Positions 1 to 6,882 of a stretch of DNA of 35,257 bases are shown in pieces; positions within the stretch are counted from its first letter, which is position 1; each line of letters starts with the position of its first letter. The stretch comes from Candidatus Latescibacterota bacterium (lineage in GTDB: Bacteria; Latescibacterota; UBA2968). The stretch covers positions 1 through 35,257 of the forward strand of contig JAJEDY010000007.1 in assembly GCA_022821275.1 (NCBI GenBank). The letters are read 5' to 3'. The notes beneath the pieces are model-generated. The model did not search any database and was not told where the DNA came from. It saw only the letters and a list, made by a program, of their open reading frames with translations. The position numbers were made by a program, and so were the translations under genes.

Positions 1-1
1 A

Positions 2-1172
2 TTTCGACTGGTGCCTCTGGGAAAGGTTAAAACCGTACAGGCAGCCCGCGCTGGAGAGATTGAGCTTATTGGGATTAAGGAGGGAGACCGGGTTAAAAAG
101 AAACAGGTGTTGTTCAAGTTGCGCTCGTGGGAAACATGGCATGAATTGCGCGAGCTTGAGCAGGCGAAAATCGCGCTTCAGAAGGCGAAATACGATTTGG
201 AAGTGGCATTGCCCCAGAAACGGGCGTTGACAGCCGAGACGGTGGCAGCACTAAAAGAGCGGTTGCAAATAGCACAGATGTTTGTTGCGACGCATCGGGA
301 TGTATTGGATGCGTATCAAACGGAGATGGGGACGCAGAACGCGCGAGATGTCAGCGGAAAAGATGCGGATTTGAAAGCGCGCATCAATTTGCGCCAGGCG
401 GAAGTTGCACATATCAAAGCGCAGTATGAACGTCAAAAAGCGTTGTTTGACCGCAGTTTGATCAGCCAGGCAGATATGGAAAGGGCGCGGATGGCATATC
501 TCAATGCGTTGGCGCAATTGCCTGGCCGGATGTCCGAAATTTATCAGCAAGAAATGGCGGTTCAGGATATCAAGCGTCAGATTCTGGAGGCCGAGTTATC
601 GCAAGACCGGGAAAGCATCTCAGGCAAAATACGCTTATGATTCTGCACGTTTGCGTCTGGAACAGGCGCAACAGAAGGTGGCACGGAACTTGGATGCAGA
701 ATCGGATCTCATTCTGGCACCAGAAGCCGGTATCGTGACGCAGGTGCTGGTGAATACAGAAAGACAGGTGATCAGCAAGGGACAATCGCTGGCTATGATC
801 GCACCGGAAACTGCGCCGATAGTGGCCGAGGTGATGATTTTGAATAAGGATGTGGGGTTGATGAAACCCGGTCAGGTTGTAAGGTTGAAGTACGACGCTT
901 TTGCATTTCAAGATTACGGGATTAAAAGGGGCTGGCTATCAGAGATTGCTCCGGATGCTGTTCTGGATGAGATGTTGGGACCTGTTTTCCGCGGGATTGT
1001 TGACCTTGAGGAGACCGCGATACGGGTCAAGGGCGATGAAAAACCTCTGATGTTCGGCATGAAAGGCGTGGCAGAAGTGGTGACGGATCGGCAATCGGTT
1101 CTCATGTTATTACTCAGTCCTTTGTGCAAGCTCTACGAATCTGCCACGTTTACAAATGGGGAGGAAACATAG
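2..1172 (+). pseudogene. HlyD-family periplasmic adaptor, 5'-truncated and frameshifted
   Basis: This is the adaptor (membrane fusion) subunit of a type I secretion or peptide export system, which bridges an inner-membrane ABC exporter to the outer membrane. The frame is open to the window edge, so the N-terminal membrane anchor is missing. A first biotinyl-lipoyl half (AGEIELIGIKEGDRV) is followed by about 150 residues of Gln/Ala/Glu-rich coiled-coil hairpin. The second lipoyl half (APEAGIVTQVLV) and a beta-barrel region (PGQVVRLKYDAF) lie in the next frame. The first frame stops at 640 and the second runs from before 600 to 1172. The coiled coil continues across the switch at about 600-622, near a GGGAAAGC run, and removing one base there rejoins the frames. 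This is either a recent mutation or an assembly error. The downstream PpiC isomerase gene follows directly. Confidence 0.75.
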
Positions 1173-1949
1173 GTGTCTGAGTCTGAAGACCCTGTGATGG
1201 TTGTTGTAAACGAACAATCGGTTCACCTTTCAGATATGATTCGGTCACTGTCTGTAGAGGGCAATTGGAAATTGTTCGAACGTTTTGCCCGCAGGCAGGT
1301 GATCATCCAGTGGGCTGATCGAGAAGGCATTAAACTGAGTCCGGAAGATCTGCAAAATGAGGTAGATGAGTGGCGCTATGAGAATCGACTGGAACGGGTG
1401 GAAGATACAGATGCGTGGCTTGAAACTCATGGTCTCACGTTATTTGATGTGGTCGTAGAGGCTGAATTTCTGTTGTATGAACGCTGGTTGATGTCGCGGA
1501 TTAAAGAAGACGACATTCGGGCTTTTTTTGTTCAGCGTACCCTGGATTTCGAGCGCGTGGAGGTGTGCTGGATTTCTGTGTCGGATGAGGGCGTAGCTGA
1601 AGAATTGTGTTTGCAAGTCGTGGAAGAAGGCGCGGATTTTTATACTCTGGCGCGGCGGTATTCGCAAGATGAAGCCACGCGGCCTGCTGGTGGATATCTT
1701 GGACGACGGCGCAGGCGCGATCTTCCACAAGGGGTCGCGCCTTTGATTTTTGCCGCATCGGAAGGCGATGTTGTTGGTACTGTAAAGGTTGAAAAGGGAT
1801 ATGCGCTGTATTATGTGCAGAAACGATGTCCAGCAGTACTCGATGAGACTACTCGTGAAAAGATCCGGAAAAAGCTGTTTGAGTCCTATTTGCAACGCGA
1901 AATGAAACGCGCTGAGATCAATTTTCCATTTGTCTTCTCTGATTTGTAA
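1173..1949 (+). CDS. PpiC/parvulin-type peptidyl-prolyl isomerase
   Basis: Predicted prolyl cis-trans isomerase or chaperone of 258 residues. The N-terminal 115 residues are helical and SurA-like (LSPEDLQNEVDEW, LFDVVVEAEFLLYERWL). Residues about 125-215 form the rotamase domain with the family pattern FYTLARRYSQDEA, AGGYLG, and a closing LIFAASEGDVVG then GYALYYV. There is no signal peptide or membrane segment, so it may act in the cytoplasm or use another export route. It starts at GTG 1173, immediately after the stop of the HlyD frame, with GGGGAGG 9 nt upstream. Coupling of a soluble PpiC protein to HlyD is known from peptide-exporter operons that also encode a peptidase-containing ABC transporter. 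That transporter would lie left of the window, which is inference. Confidence 0.85.
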   Translation: MSESEDPVMVVVNEQSVHLSDMIRSLSVEGNWKLFERFARRQVIIQWADREGIKLSPEDLQNEVDEWRYENRLERVEDTDAWLETHGLTLFDVVVEAEFLLYERWLMSRIKEDDIRAFFVQRTLDFERVEVCWISVSDEGVAEELCLQVVEEGADFYTLARRYSQDEATRPAGGYLGRRRRRDLPQGVAPLIFAASEGDVVGTVKVEKGYALYYVQKRCPAVLDETTREKIRKKLFESYLQREMKRAEINFPFVFSDL

Positions 1950-1999
1950 ATGTCGAGAATCGGCACCTGTTTTTTTCCCAATAACTCGAATGAATAATG

Positions 2000-2036
2000 G
2001 TCCGTCGACCACATGAGCATCGACGGGCTATTTTTT
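2000..2036 (+). terminator. Rho-independent terminator after the HlyD-PpiC operon
   Basis: Inverted repeat CCGTCGA (2002-2008) / TCGACGG (2020-2026) with an 11-nt loop, followed closely by six T residues (2031-2036). It lies 50 nt after the PpiC stop. Confidence 0.75.
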
Positions 2037-2101
2037 GTACTTGAGGCGGACAGTTGTATTTCTGACGACTAAGGATTATATTTCATCCATTGGTCGAAAA
2101 A

Positions 2102-2130
2102 TTGGACACTATACCGTCTGATAGTATAAA
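2102..2130 (+). promoter_or_regulatory. Sigma-70-like promoter for the receiver/AraC gene
   Basis: TTGGAC (2102-2107), a 17-nt spacer, then TATAAA (2125-2130). This predicts a transcript start near 2137 and a leader of roughly 128 nt. The leader is very AT-rich and contains the perfect 12-bp palindrome TTATACGTATAA at 2173-2184, a plausible operator. The rest of the 1950-2264 gap holds only the preceding terminator. Confidence 0.5.
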
Positions 2131-2264
2131 ATTCGGTCTGGGATATTTTTTATTTTAATTAAAAATAACGGGTTATACGTATAAATATTTGAATAGACTC
2201 ACATTGGCACGGATATTGCAGGTAAATATTATGGGGATAGGTCTCAAATTCTATAGGAGGAACT

Positions 2265-2966
2265 ATGGACAAGCAGAAAATTCTGATTGTAGATCATGAC
2301 CTGCTTGTAATCTCAAAGCTTGCGGGATTCTTGTGGGATGAACCCTATGAAATATGTCTGGCAGGATATGGGATAGAAGGTCTTGAAATTTTGAGAAAAG
2401 AGGAGATTGATCTTGCTGTCGTCGAGCTACATGTAGAGGGTATAGATGGTATAACGCTATTGAAGCATGTGAAGGAGGAAAAAATTCAGACAGCTATGCT
2501 GATCATGACGAGTTTAAGATCTGCAGAATTGGGCGAACAACTGATCAAGGCTGGCGCTGCAAGTGTATTTGACAAACCAATAGAGAGAGATGTTTTTTTG
2601 ACGCAGGTCAAAAGATATATGCCTCCACACGATATGTGGAAGATCAGGTTTGAAGTATTTTTGGAGGATCATTACAGCAATCCAGATCTAAAATTTGAAG
2701 ATGTCATGCGCTATTTCCGATTTTCTAAGTCGCATGGTTACGCATTGTTCAAAAAACATTTGGGCAAGACCTTCCGTGAATCATTGAGGAAAGTTAGAAT
2801 TGAAAAAGCAAGATTATTGATTGAAGAAACTCTATTGCCAATTTCTGACATTGCAGCACACTGTGGTTTTCGTTCATCATCGCGTTTAAACGAAGCTTTT
2901 AAGAGATTATATGGCATGTCTCCCCGTGCTTATCGAAAAAAAGTGGACATACGCGTAATAAATTAG
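2265..2966 (+). CDS. Response regulator with AraC-type DNA-binding domain, Glu at the phospho-site
   Basis: Receiver domain (residues 5-118) joined to an AraC/XylS double helix-turn-helix domain (about 125-225), so a transcription factor. The receiver keeps Asp10 (ILIVDHD), the Thr of the LIMTS strand and Lys of FDKPI. At the phospho-acceptor position the sequence is AVVELHVEGIDG, giving Glu54 where the family has Asp, and the second acidic pocket residue is His11. Asp-to-Glu at this site can mimic phosphorylation in some regulators, so this one may be constitutively active or controlled otherwise. The HTH part is canonical (ISDIAAHCGFRSSSRLNEAFKRL, then GMSPRAYRKK). GGAGG lies 5 nt before ATG. 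The last nine codons lie inside a direct repeat (2936-2972), so the C-terminal tail VDIRVIN is probably repeat-derived. Confidence 0.9.
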   Translation: MDKQKILIVDHDLLVISKLAGFLWDEPYEICLAGYGIEGLEILRKEEIDLAVVELHVEGIDGITLLKHVKEEKIQTAMLIMTSLRSAELGEQLIKAGAASVFDKPIERDVFLTQVKRYMPPHDMWKIRFEVFLEDHYSNPDLKFEDVMRYFRFSKSHGYALFKKHLGKTFRESLRKVRIEKARLLIEETLLPISDIAAHCGFRSSSRLNEAFKRLYGMSPRAYRKKVDIRVIN

Positions 2967-3015
2967 ACGTACTAATGCAAAAAAAGTGGACATACGCGTA
3001 ATAAATTAGACGTAC
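2936..3015. repeat. Tandem 37-bp direct repeat over the 3' end of the AraC gene
   Basis: Positions 2936-2972 and 2979-3015 are identical over 37 bp, with a 43-bp period. Each copy begins with seven A residues and contains the palindrome TACGCGTA. A further GCGTAAT follows at 3016. The first copy encodes the end of the regulator and its stop codon. Confidence 0.9.
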
Positions 3016-3031
3016 GCGTAATTTTTTGCTG

Positions 3032-3061
3032 TTGAAATTGTAGTGGCAATTGTATTATTAT
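3032..3061 (+). promoter_or_regulatory. Candidate promoter for a structured RNA
   Basis: TTGAAA (3032-3037), an 18-nt spacer and TATTAT (3056-3061). A start about 7 nt later would fall at 3068, one base before the first hairpin of the proposed RNA. Confidence 0.4.
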
Positions 3062-3067
3062 AAAGAA

Positions 3068-3264
3068 GTCGCCGACAGATTCTGGCAAGTCAAATGTCGG
3101 CGATGGGATGTATCTCAAGCTAATAACTTGAGAATATTAGTTGCCATTTTGGAAACGTGTGAATACAAACTCAGGAAAGCTCAACGGCTGCGGGATGTTT
3201 CTCTGGATTTTTCCAGAAAAATAAGGGACCGGTCCTCCCTTCCCGCAGTCTATTTTATTTTTAT
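3068..3264 (+). ncRNA. Candidate structured small RNA, about 195 nt
   Basis: No convincing protein is encoded here, but the strand carries ordered inverted repeats. TCGCCGACA (3069-3077) pairs perfectly with TGTCGGCGA (3095-3103). CTCAAG (3114-3119) pairs with CTTGAG (3127-3132). The 3' end forms a three-way junction: outer stem CTGCGGGA (3188-3195) / TCCCGCAG (3241-3248) encloses hairpins TCTGGA/TCCAGA (3202-3217) and AGGGA/TCCCT (3224-3240). A U-rich tract (3249-3264) follows, as in an intrinsic terminator. A promoter-like pair ends just before the first hairpin. I do not recognise a known RNA family (no 6S, SRP, RNase P, tmRNA or riboswitch core motif). The alternative is an untranslated tail or decayed mobile DNA. 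Confidence 0.35.
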
Positions 3265-3274
3265 AACCCAGCCA

Positions 3275-4069
3275 TTATCTCACGCGGATATCCGGCATTT
3301 TGTCCATTAATCCGAGTTCTACACCATAAGCGTAGAATCGCCTTAAGCCTTTCAATTCTGGGTCGCCCAGGTCGTAGAGAATATTTTTGGTCAGATATTC
3401 TGCATAAAACGCGGGCGATAGGGTGCGGGTTTCTGCGGCATAGTCCTTTGCGATGTTTGGGATAAGCGGCTTGCCTTTTTCCTTGGCTTCGATCAGTTTG
3501 GCAATGTGATATGGCGTCAATGCATCGGGACGCCCGGTCCAGCAGGCATAGACAAAGGGCAGTCCGGTCATCCGCGTCCATATTTCGCCCAGATCCAGAA
3601 TCCGATAGCGTTTGCGGGGCAATGTCAGCGCGGAATCACCTATCAGTAAGGCGGCATCAGCGCATTTGAGCATTGCGTCTATATCTGGAGGATGAAAAAA
3701 TACCTGTGGTCGGCAGCCAAATTGTCGCGCCAGTACGATCTGCGCCAGTACGACTGATGTGCGCGATCCGCGATCCAGAGCCAGTGTTTGAATTTCTTGG
3801 GGTTCTTTGTTCAGGACAATAAGTACGCTGCCAACAGGTCCGTTTGAAATAATGCCGACATTGGGCACAATCCGATAGGCGTCATGTCCGCGTCCAATTT
3901 CTGCAGTGGGGATCAATGCCACATCGGTTTCACCCCTGTGCAGCCGTTCGGCGCATCGCGAGGGTACGTCGTAGATCAGTTCGAAATCGCGATCATTCGC
4001 GCCCGTGCGCAGCATTTCAACCAGTGGCCGCGTGTTTAAGTATGATACTACGCCCAAACGCACACGCAT
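3275..4069 (-). CDS. mqnA: Chorismate dehydratase, futalosine menaquinone pathway
   Basis: MqnA converts chorismate to 3-enolpyruvoyl-benzoate, the first step of the futalosine route to menaquinone, in the cytosol. The 264-residue protein has the periplasmic-binding-protein-like fold of the family. It shows the N-terminal GVVSYLNTRPL motif, the DVALIPTAEIGR segment, ALLIGDSAL in the middle, and the EIWTRMTGLPFVYACW signature. The start is ATG at 4069. The stop of the upstream substrate-binding protein gene lies only 6 bp away on the same strand, so the two are probably co-transcribed. No other mqn gene is in the window, which is common because the pathway genes are often scattered. The presence of mqnA implies a menaquinone-based respiratory chain. 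Confidence 0.93.
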   Translation of the reverse strand: MRVRLGVVSYLNTRPLVEMLRTGANDRDFELIYDVPSRCAERLHRGETDVALIPTAEIGRGHDAYRIVPNVGIISNGPVGSVLIVLNKEPQEIQTLALDRGSRTSVVLAQIVLARQFGCRPQVFFHPPDIDAMLKCADAALLIGDSALTLPRKRYRILDLGEIWTRMTGLPFVYACWTGRPDALTPYHIAKLIEAKEKGKPLIPNIAKDYAAETRTLSPAFYAEYLTKNILYDLGDPELKGLRRFYAYGVELGLMDKMPDIRVR

Positions 4070-4075
4070 TGCTAC

Positions 4076-5578
4076 TTACTCCTTGGATGGGTTAAAAACC
4101 TCAAGTTTGCCATTCCTGACGATCAGTACAACAGGGGTATAAACCCCATCTCCATTGGCGTCAAAAGAGAATGTGCCCAGAATTGTGTCCAGGTCTCTGG
4201 TTTTTGCCAGAGCGTCCCGAATTGCCCTTGAATCAATTGATTGGGCATTGGCGATGGCGTTTGATAGGATATGGACGGTGGCATAGGTTTGTGCGGTGAA
4301 TGCGCTGGGTTCAACACCGGTTTGCATCGTGTAATTTTGGACGAATGCGCGATTGCCCGGTGTGTCAGCCGTGCTGGTCCATGCGGTAAAACTAATCGCT
4401 CCCTCGGCAGCAGCACCTGCGCGTTCTATTTCGCCTGGGGTCAGGGTCTGCGTGATGAAGTGAACTTCGGGGGGAATACCGATTTGACGAGTCTGGATCA
4501 GTATATCATTTGCCTCTGTTATTGGTAGCGCAGAGAGGAAGATGGCGTCTGGATTTGATTCTTTTATTCGGGTTAGTTGTTCCGAAAAGTCGGTCTGACC
4601 AACCTGGAAGGACTCTGTGATCAGAACTTCGACGCCGTTTTGATGGAGTATTTCTTTGATCACTGCGTCGCTATTTTGGGAAAAGACATCGCCAGCCTGG
4701 AATATTGTGGCTACTTTCTGATAGCCGAGTTTCTCATGCGTTGTCCTGACGCCACCGGGTATAAGCCAGTTGATCGTGAGACTGGCGCGGAAGAGGAAAT
4801 CGCCCATTGCGCTGAGGCCAGGGGAGGCTGAGGTTGGACTAATTGCCACGACTTCATTTTGTTGGGCAATGGGAAAAGCTTCACGGGTTGCACTCGATGT
4901 GTACGGACCGATGATGACAGATACGCCATCGCGATGAATCAGTTTGTTATAAGCTTCAACAGAGCCTTCTGGGGTGCTGCGATTGTCTTCCATGATGAAT
5001 CTGATTTTTGCTCCGCCGAGTAGCGATGATCGGTTGATTTCTTCGCGCGCGAGTTCAATGCCAGCTATAAGCGACTGACCACCTGCACTGAGTTGGCCCG
5101 TCAGAGGCAGGACGATGCCAATGGTAATTTCTGCGGGGAGACCTTCTGATGTTATATGTGCCTTTTCGCCAATGGGCAAGTTGAGTCTTATCCCGTAGCC
5201 TTCGTTAATTGGAATGCTGGTCCAGGATCCGATCTCGATCCCGTCTTGTGAGGCGCGCGCCTGATAATACCCATTGCCCGATGTGATCTCTATCCGCGTT
5301 TGACCATTTTCATCGGTTATGCCTGACCACTGATAATCCGGTTTTTGTCCCGCAATAGAACGCGCAAATTCTACTTTTGCACCGCTTACAGGGGCGTCAT
5401 TTTGCTGCACAGTAGCTATGACCACAGCGCGATTTTGTTGTGTAGCCAATTTGCTCAGGGGACGGCCAATCTGTTCTTCTGTCCCGTTTTCTGGCTGCGT
5501 TATGCGCGCACCGCCACAGTTCCATATTATGACTGTGGCAAGGGCTATTGCGATTATAATGCGAATATTTTGCAACAT
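4076..5578 (-). CDS. Lipoprotein substrate-binding protein (LivJ type) with N-terminal Ig-like domain
   Basis: Predicted periplasmic ligand-binding lipoprotein. From ATG 5578 (AGGAG 7 nt upstream) there is a hydrophobic signal segment and a lipobox ending IIWNC at Cys21; a longer frame to 5629 runs through the upstream terminator and is unlikely to be translated. Residues about 50-145 look like a carboxypeptidase-regulatory or Ig-like beta domain (GAKVEFARS, TDENGQTRIEITSGNGYYQ). Residues about 150-500 are the Peripla_BP_6 fold (ITIGIVLPLTGQLSAGGQSLIAGIELAREEIN, VSVIIGPYTSSATREAFPIAQ, ATIFQAGDVFSQN, PDAIFLSALP). The family binds branched-chain amino acids, amides or urea, but no permease or ATPase genes are adjacent, so ligand and partner are unknown. 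A sensory or adhesive role is possible. It lies 6 bp upstream of mqnA. Confidence 0.88.
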   Translation of the reverse strand: MLQNIRIIIAIALATVIIWNCGGARITQPENGTEEQIGRPLSKLATQQNRAVVIATVQQNDAPVSGAKVEFARSIAGQKPDYQWSGITDENGQTRIEITSGNGYYQARASQDGIEIGSWTSIPINEGYGIRLNLPIGEKAHITSEGLPAEITIGIVLPLTGQLSAGGQSLIAGIELAREEINRSSLLGGAKIRFIMEDNRSTPEGSVEAYNKLIHRDGVSVIIGPYTSSATREAFPIAQQNEVVAISPTSASPGLSAMGDFLFRASLTINWLIPGGVRTTHEKLGYQKVATIFQAGDVFSQNSDAVIKEILHQNGVEVLITESFQVGQTDFSEQLTRIKESNPDAIFLSALPITEANDILIQTRQIGIPPEVHFITQTLTPGEIERAGAAAEGAISFTAWTSTADTPGNRAFVQNYTMQTGVEPSAFTAQTYATVHILSNAIANAQSIDSRAIRDALAKTRDLDTILGTFSFDANGDGVYTPVVLIVRNGKLEVFNPSKE

Positions 5579-5604
5579 GGCGATCTCCTGAAAACGGTAT
5601 AGAG

Positions 5605-5645
5605 AAAATCCCAGAATGGGAAAAACCATTCTGGGATTTTTTGTG
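5605..5645 (-). terminator. Long hairpin terminator between two minus-strand genes
   Basis: Perfect 15-bp stem, 5605-5619 with 5626-5640, with a 6-nt loop and T runs on both sides. It lies between the stop of the DUF5069-like gene (5662) and the start of the substrate-binding gene (5578), so it most likely ends the upstream transcript. Confidence 0.8.
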
Positions 5646-5661
5646 TGAGATAGACGGGTGT

Positions 5662-6102
5662 CTATCCCGTTAGTTGTGCGTGAAATTCTGTCCAGTCATC
5701 GAGGTTGTTCAGATTGACGGCGTCGAGTATTGTGCCGTCGTCGTCAATCCCTGCACCGCCGAGGATGGCCTGACGGACATCGTCTGCGTGGTTGTAACCC
5801 TCGATTGCGGCGTTGAGTTCTGCAACGGCATTGCTGTCGAGGCTGCCGCCGCTCTGTTCGATTACCCATGCTTCGAATTCCGGATAGGAGGGCAGATTTT
5901 CGGTGAGATAGGCGACGGTGGCATCGCGGTCGAGACCCAGGCCGTCGAGGACCATCTGGTCGTAGCCCAGTCCACACTGGTCATATCCTTCTTCGAGGTT
6001 GCCCGTGGCGCCCAACAGGACTTTGCTCCACAGGCGAGGAAGATGGAGTACGCCCGCTGGTCCTGCAACACCTGAACTGATGAGGGGGATTGTTCCTGCC
6101 AT
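5662..6102 (-). CDS. DUF5069-like protein of unknown function
   Basis: The 146-residue protein resembles the DUF5069 family in its first 80 residues: GVLHLPRLWSKVLL, then GLGYDQMVLDGLGLDRDATVAYL and a Glu-Phe-Glu-Ala-Trp segment match that family's pattern of LPR..dK, D..ll..lgl and ..W. Residues 85-146 add an acidic tail (EGYNHADDVRQAILGGAG, TILDAVNLNNLDDWTEFHAQL). It is acidic and soluble, with no signal peptide or membrane helix. The start ATG at 6102 has AAGGAG upstream. It is flanked by hairpins on both sides (6132-6161 and 5605-5640), so it may be an independent transcript. The family has no established biochemical function and none is inferred here. The family match is from memory of the pattern. 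Confidence 0.7.
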   Translation of the reverse strand: MAGTIPLISSGVAGPAGVLHLPRLWSKVLLGATGNLEEGYDQCGLGYDQMVLDGLGLDRDATVAYLTENLPSYPEFEAWVIEQSGGSLDSNAVAELNAAIEGYNHADDVRQAILGGAGIDDDGTILDAVNLNNLDDWTEFHAQLTG

Positions 6103-6131
6103 TTTTTACTCCTTTTGATGTGGTTCATCGA

Positions 6132-6161
6132 CCAGCACACGAATGATTGGGGAGGTGCTGG
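6132..6161 (-). other. Inverted repeat between two minus-strand genes
   Basis: CCAGCAC (6132-6138) pairs perfectly with GTGCTGG (6155-6161) across a 16-nt loop. There is no T run, so it could be a weak terminator, an attenuator or an mRNA stabiliser between the lipoprotein stop (6195) and the DUF5069-like start (6102). Confidence 0.35.
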
Positions 6162-6194
6162 CACGATTTGAACCGCGTTTTGAGAATGACTTTA

Positions 6195-6704
6195 TTATTT
6201 TGACAAAACACCTTTTTGATCTTTGTTGAGTGTCCACGTATCGACTACACCATTTGAATATGTTATGGTGAGTTGTGTGCCGATAAATTCATATTGTGTT
6301 CCGTTATCGTGGGTGAGTGTGACGCGCGCATCGTCAGAGGATATTTGCCCCGTGCCATTTTGAGCGGTTGTGTCATACGCTACATCTGTGCTGTCTGTTG
6401 CTACATCGCCAATTCTGAGTTTGGATTGATATGTAAATGCCGTGCCTTGCAGATCGTATAAACGGTCAATGACTCTGATGCTTTGTCTGTCGTCGGTTAC
6501 GGAGAGATGTACTTTAGCCTGGGTGGGTGTGGTTGGAAACCATTCGATGAGGCCGCTGATTTGCGGACTCTGGATGATTTCACCCTGCGCGGGTTTGCGA
6601 GATTCCAATAGCCAGGTTCCGCGAAGCTCTGCCTGGTATTTGGTGTCGTCGCCGCAACCAATCAGTAAGGCACAAAAGACGAGTGTTATAGATGTGCGCA
6701 ACAT
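6195..6704 (-). CDS. Small putative lipoprotein, lipocalin-like
   Basis: The 169-residue protein starts at ATG 6704 with AGGAGA upstream. The signal peptide ends in a lipobox LLIGC, giving lipidated Cys17 followed by Gly-Asp-Asp. The mature part is mostly predicted beta strand with short alternating hydrophobic segments (GTWLLES, KVHLSV, QSIRVIDRLYDL, YEFIGTQLTITY, VVDTWTLNK). It opens with an L.GTW.L pattern, as in many small lipocalin-like lipoproteins of bacteria. No enzyme motif is visible. The Asp-Asp after the lipidated Cys would favour inner-membrane retention under the E. coli Lol rule, but that rule may not apply here. The function is unknown. Confidence 0.75.
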   Translation of the reverse strand: MLRTSITLVFCALLIGCGDDTKYQAELRGTWLLESRKPAQGEIIQSPQISGLIEWFPTTPTQAKVHLSVTDDRQSIRVIDRLYDLQGTAFTYQSKLRIGDVATDSTDVAYDTTAQNGTGQISSDDARVTLTHDNGTQYEFIGTQLTITYSNGVVDTWTLNKDQKGVLSK

Positions 6705-6839
6705 AAAAATCTCCTGTCAAAACGTCAAAGGTCGATCAAAGCGGAATGGTTGTGTTCCGCCGCGAACAATAAAAAAGGAATTATTGTGTTGTCAAGGACA
6801 AATTGTTGTGTGTAGTGGATTCTCGTTCTATATTTTGAT

Positions 6840-6870
6840 CCGCAGATGGACGCAGATGGACGCAGATGAA
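6840..6870 (+). repeat. Dispersed CAGATGRACGC-type repeat, copy 1
   Basis: Three near-perfect 10-11 bp units, CGCAGATGGA twice then CGCAGATGAA, immediately upstream of the DUF368 gene. Related copies lie at 11641-11670 and, inverted, at 20385-20413. The rest of the 6705-6882 gap shows no gene. Confidence 0.8.
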
Positions 6871-6882
6871 CCGGGAGAGTAT

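Noticed and set aside
3114-3140. A pseudoknot formed by CTCAAG/CTTGAG and CTAATA/TATTAG
   Set aside because: The two stems interlock with a connecting loop of 0 nt and another of 2 nt, too short to span the helices; they can only be alternatives.
3050-3310. An 86-residue open frame on plus downstream of the AraC gene
   Set aside because: It begins at a TTG without a ribosome site, has no family-like pattern, and lies over strong RNA-like inverted repeats and the end of mqnA.
6145-6182. A tRNA-like T arm on minus (GGTTCAAATCG then CACCTCCCC), suggesting a tRNA or integration remnant
   Set aside because: No matching 5' acceptor, D arm or anticodon arm occurs within 100 nt, and the T stem is weak. 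The adjacent hairpin explains the pattern better.
6442-6882. A 147-residue N-terminal extension of the DUF368 protein
   Set aside because: It overlaps the divergent lipoprotein gene antisense, contains the repeat array and has no similarity to the family; ATG 6883 has a good ribosome site.
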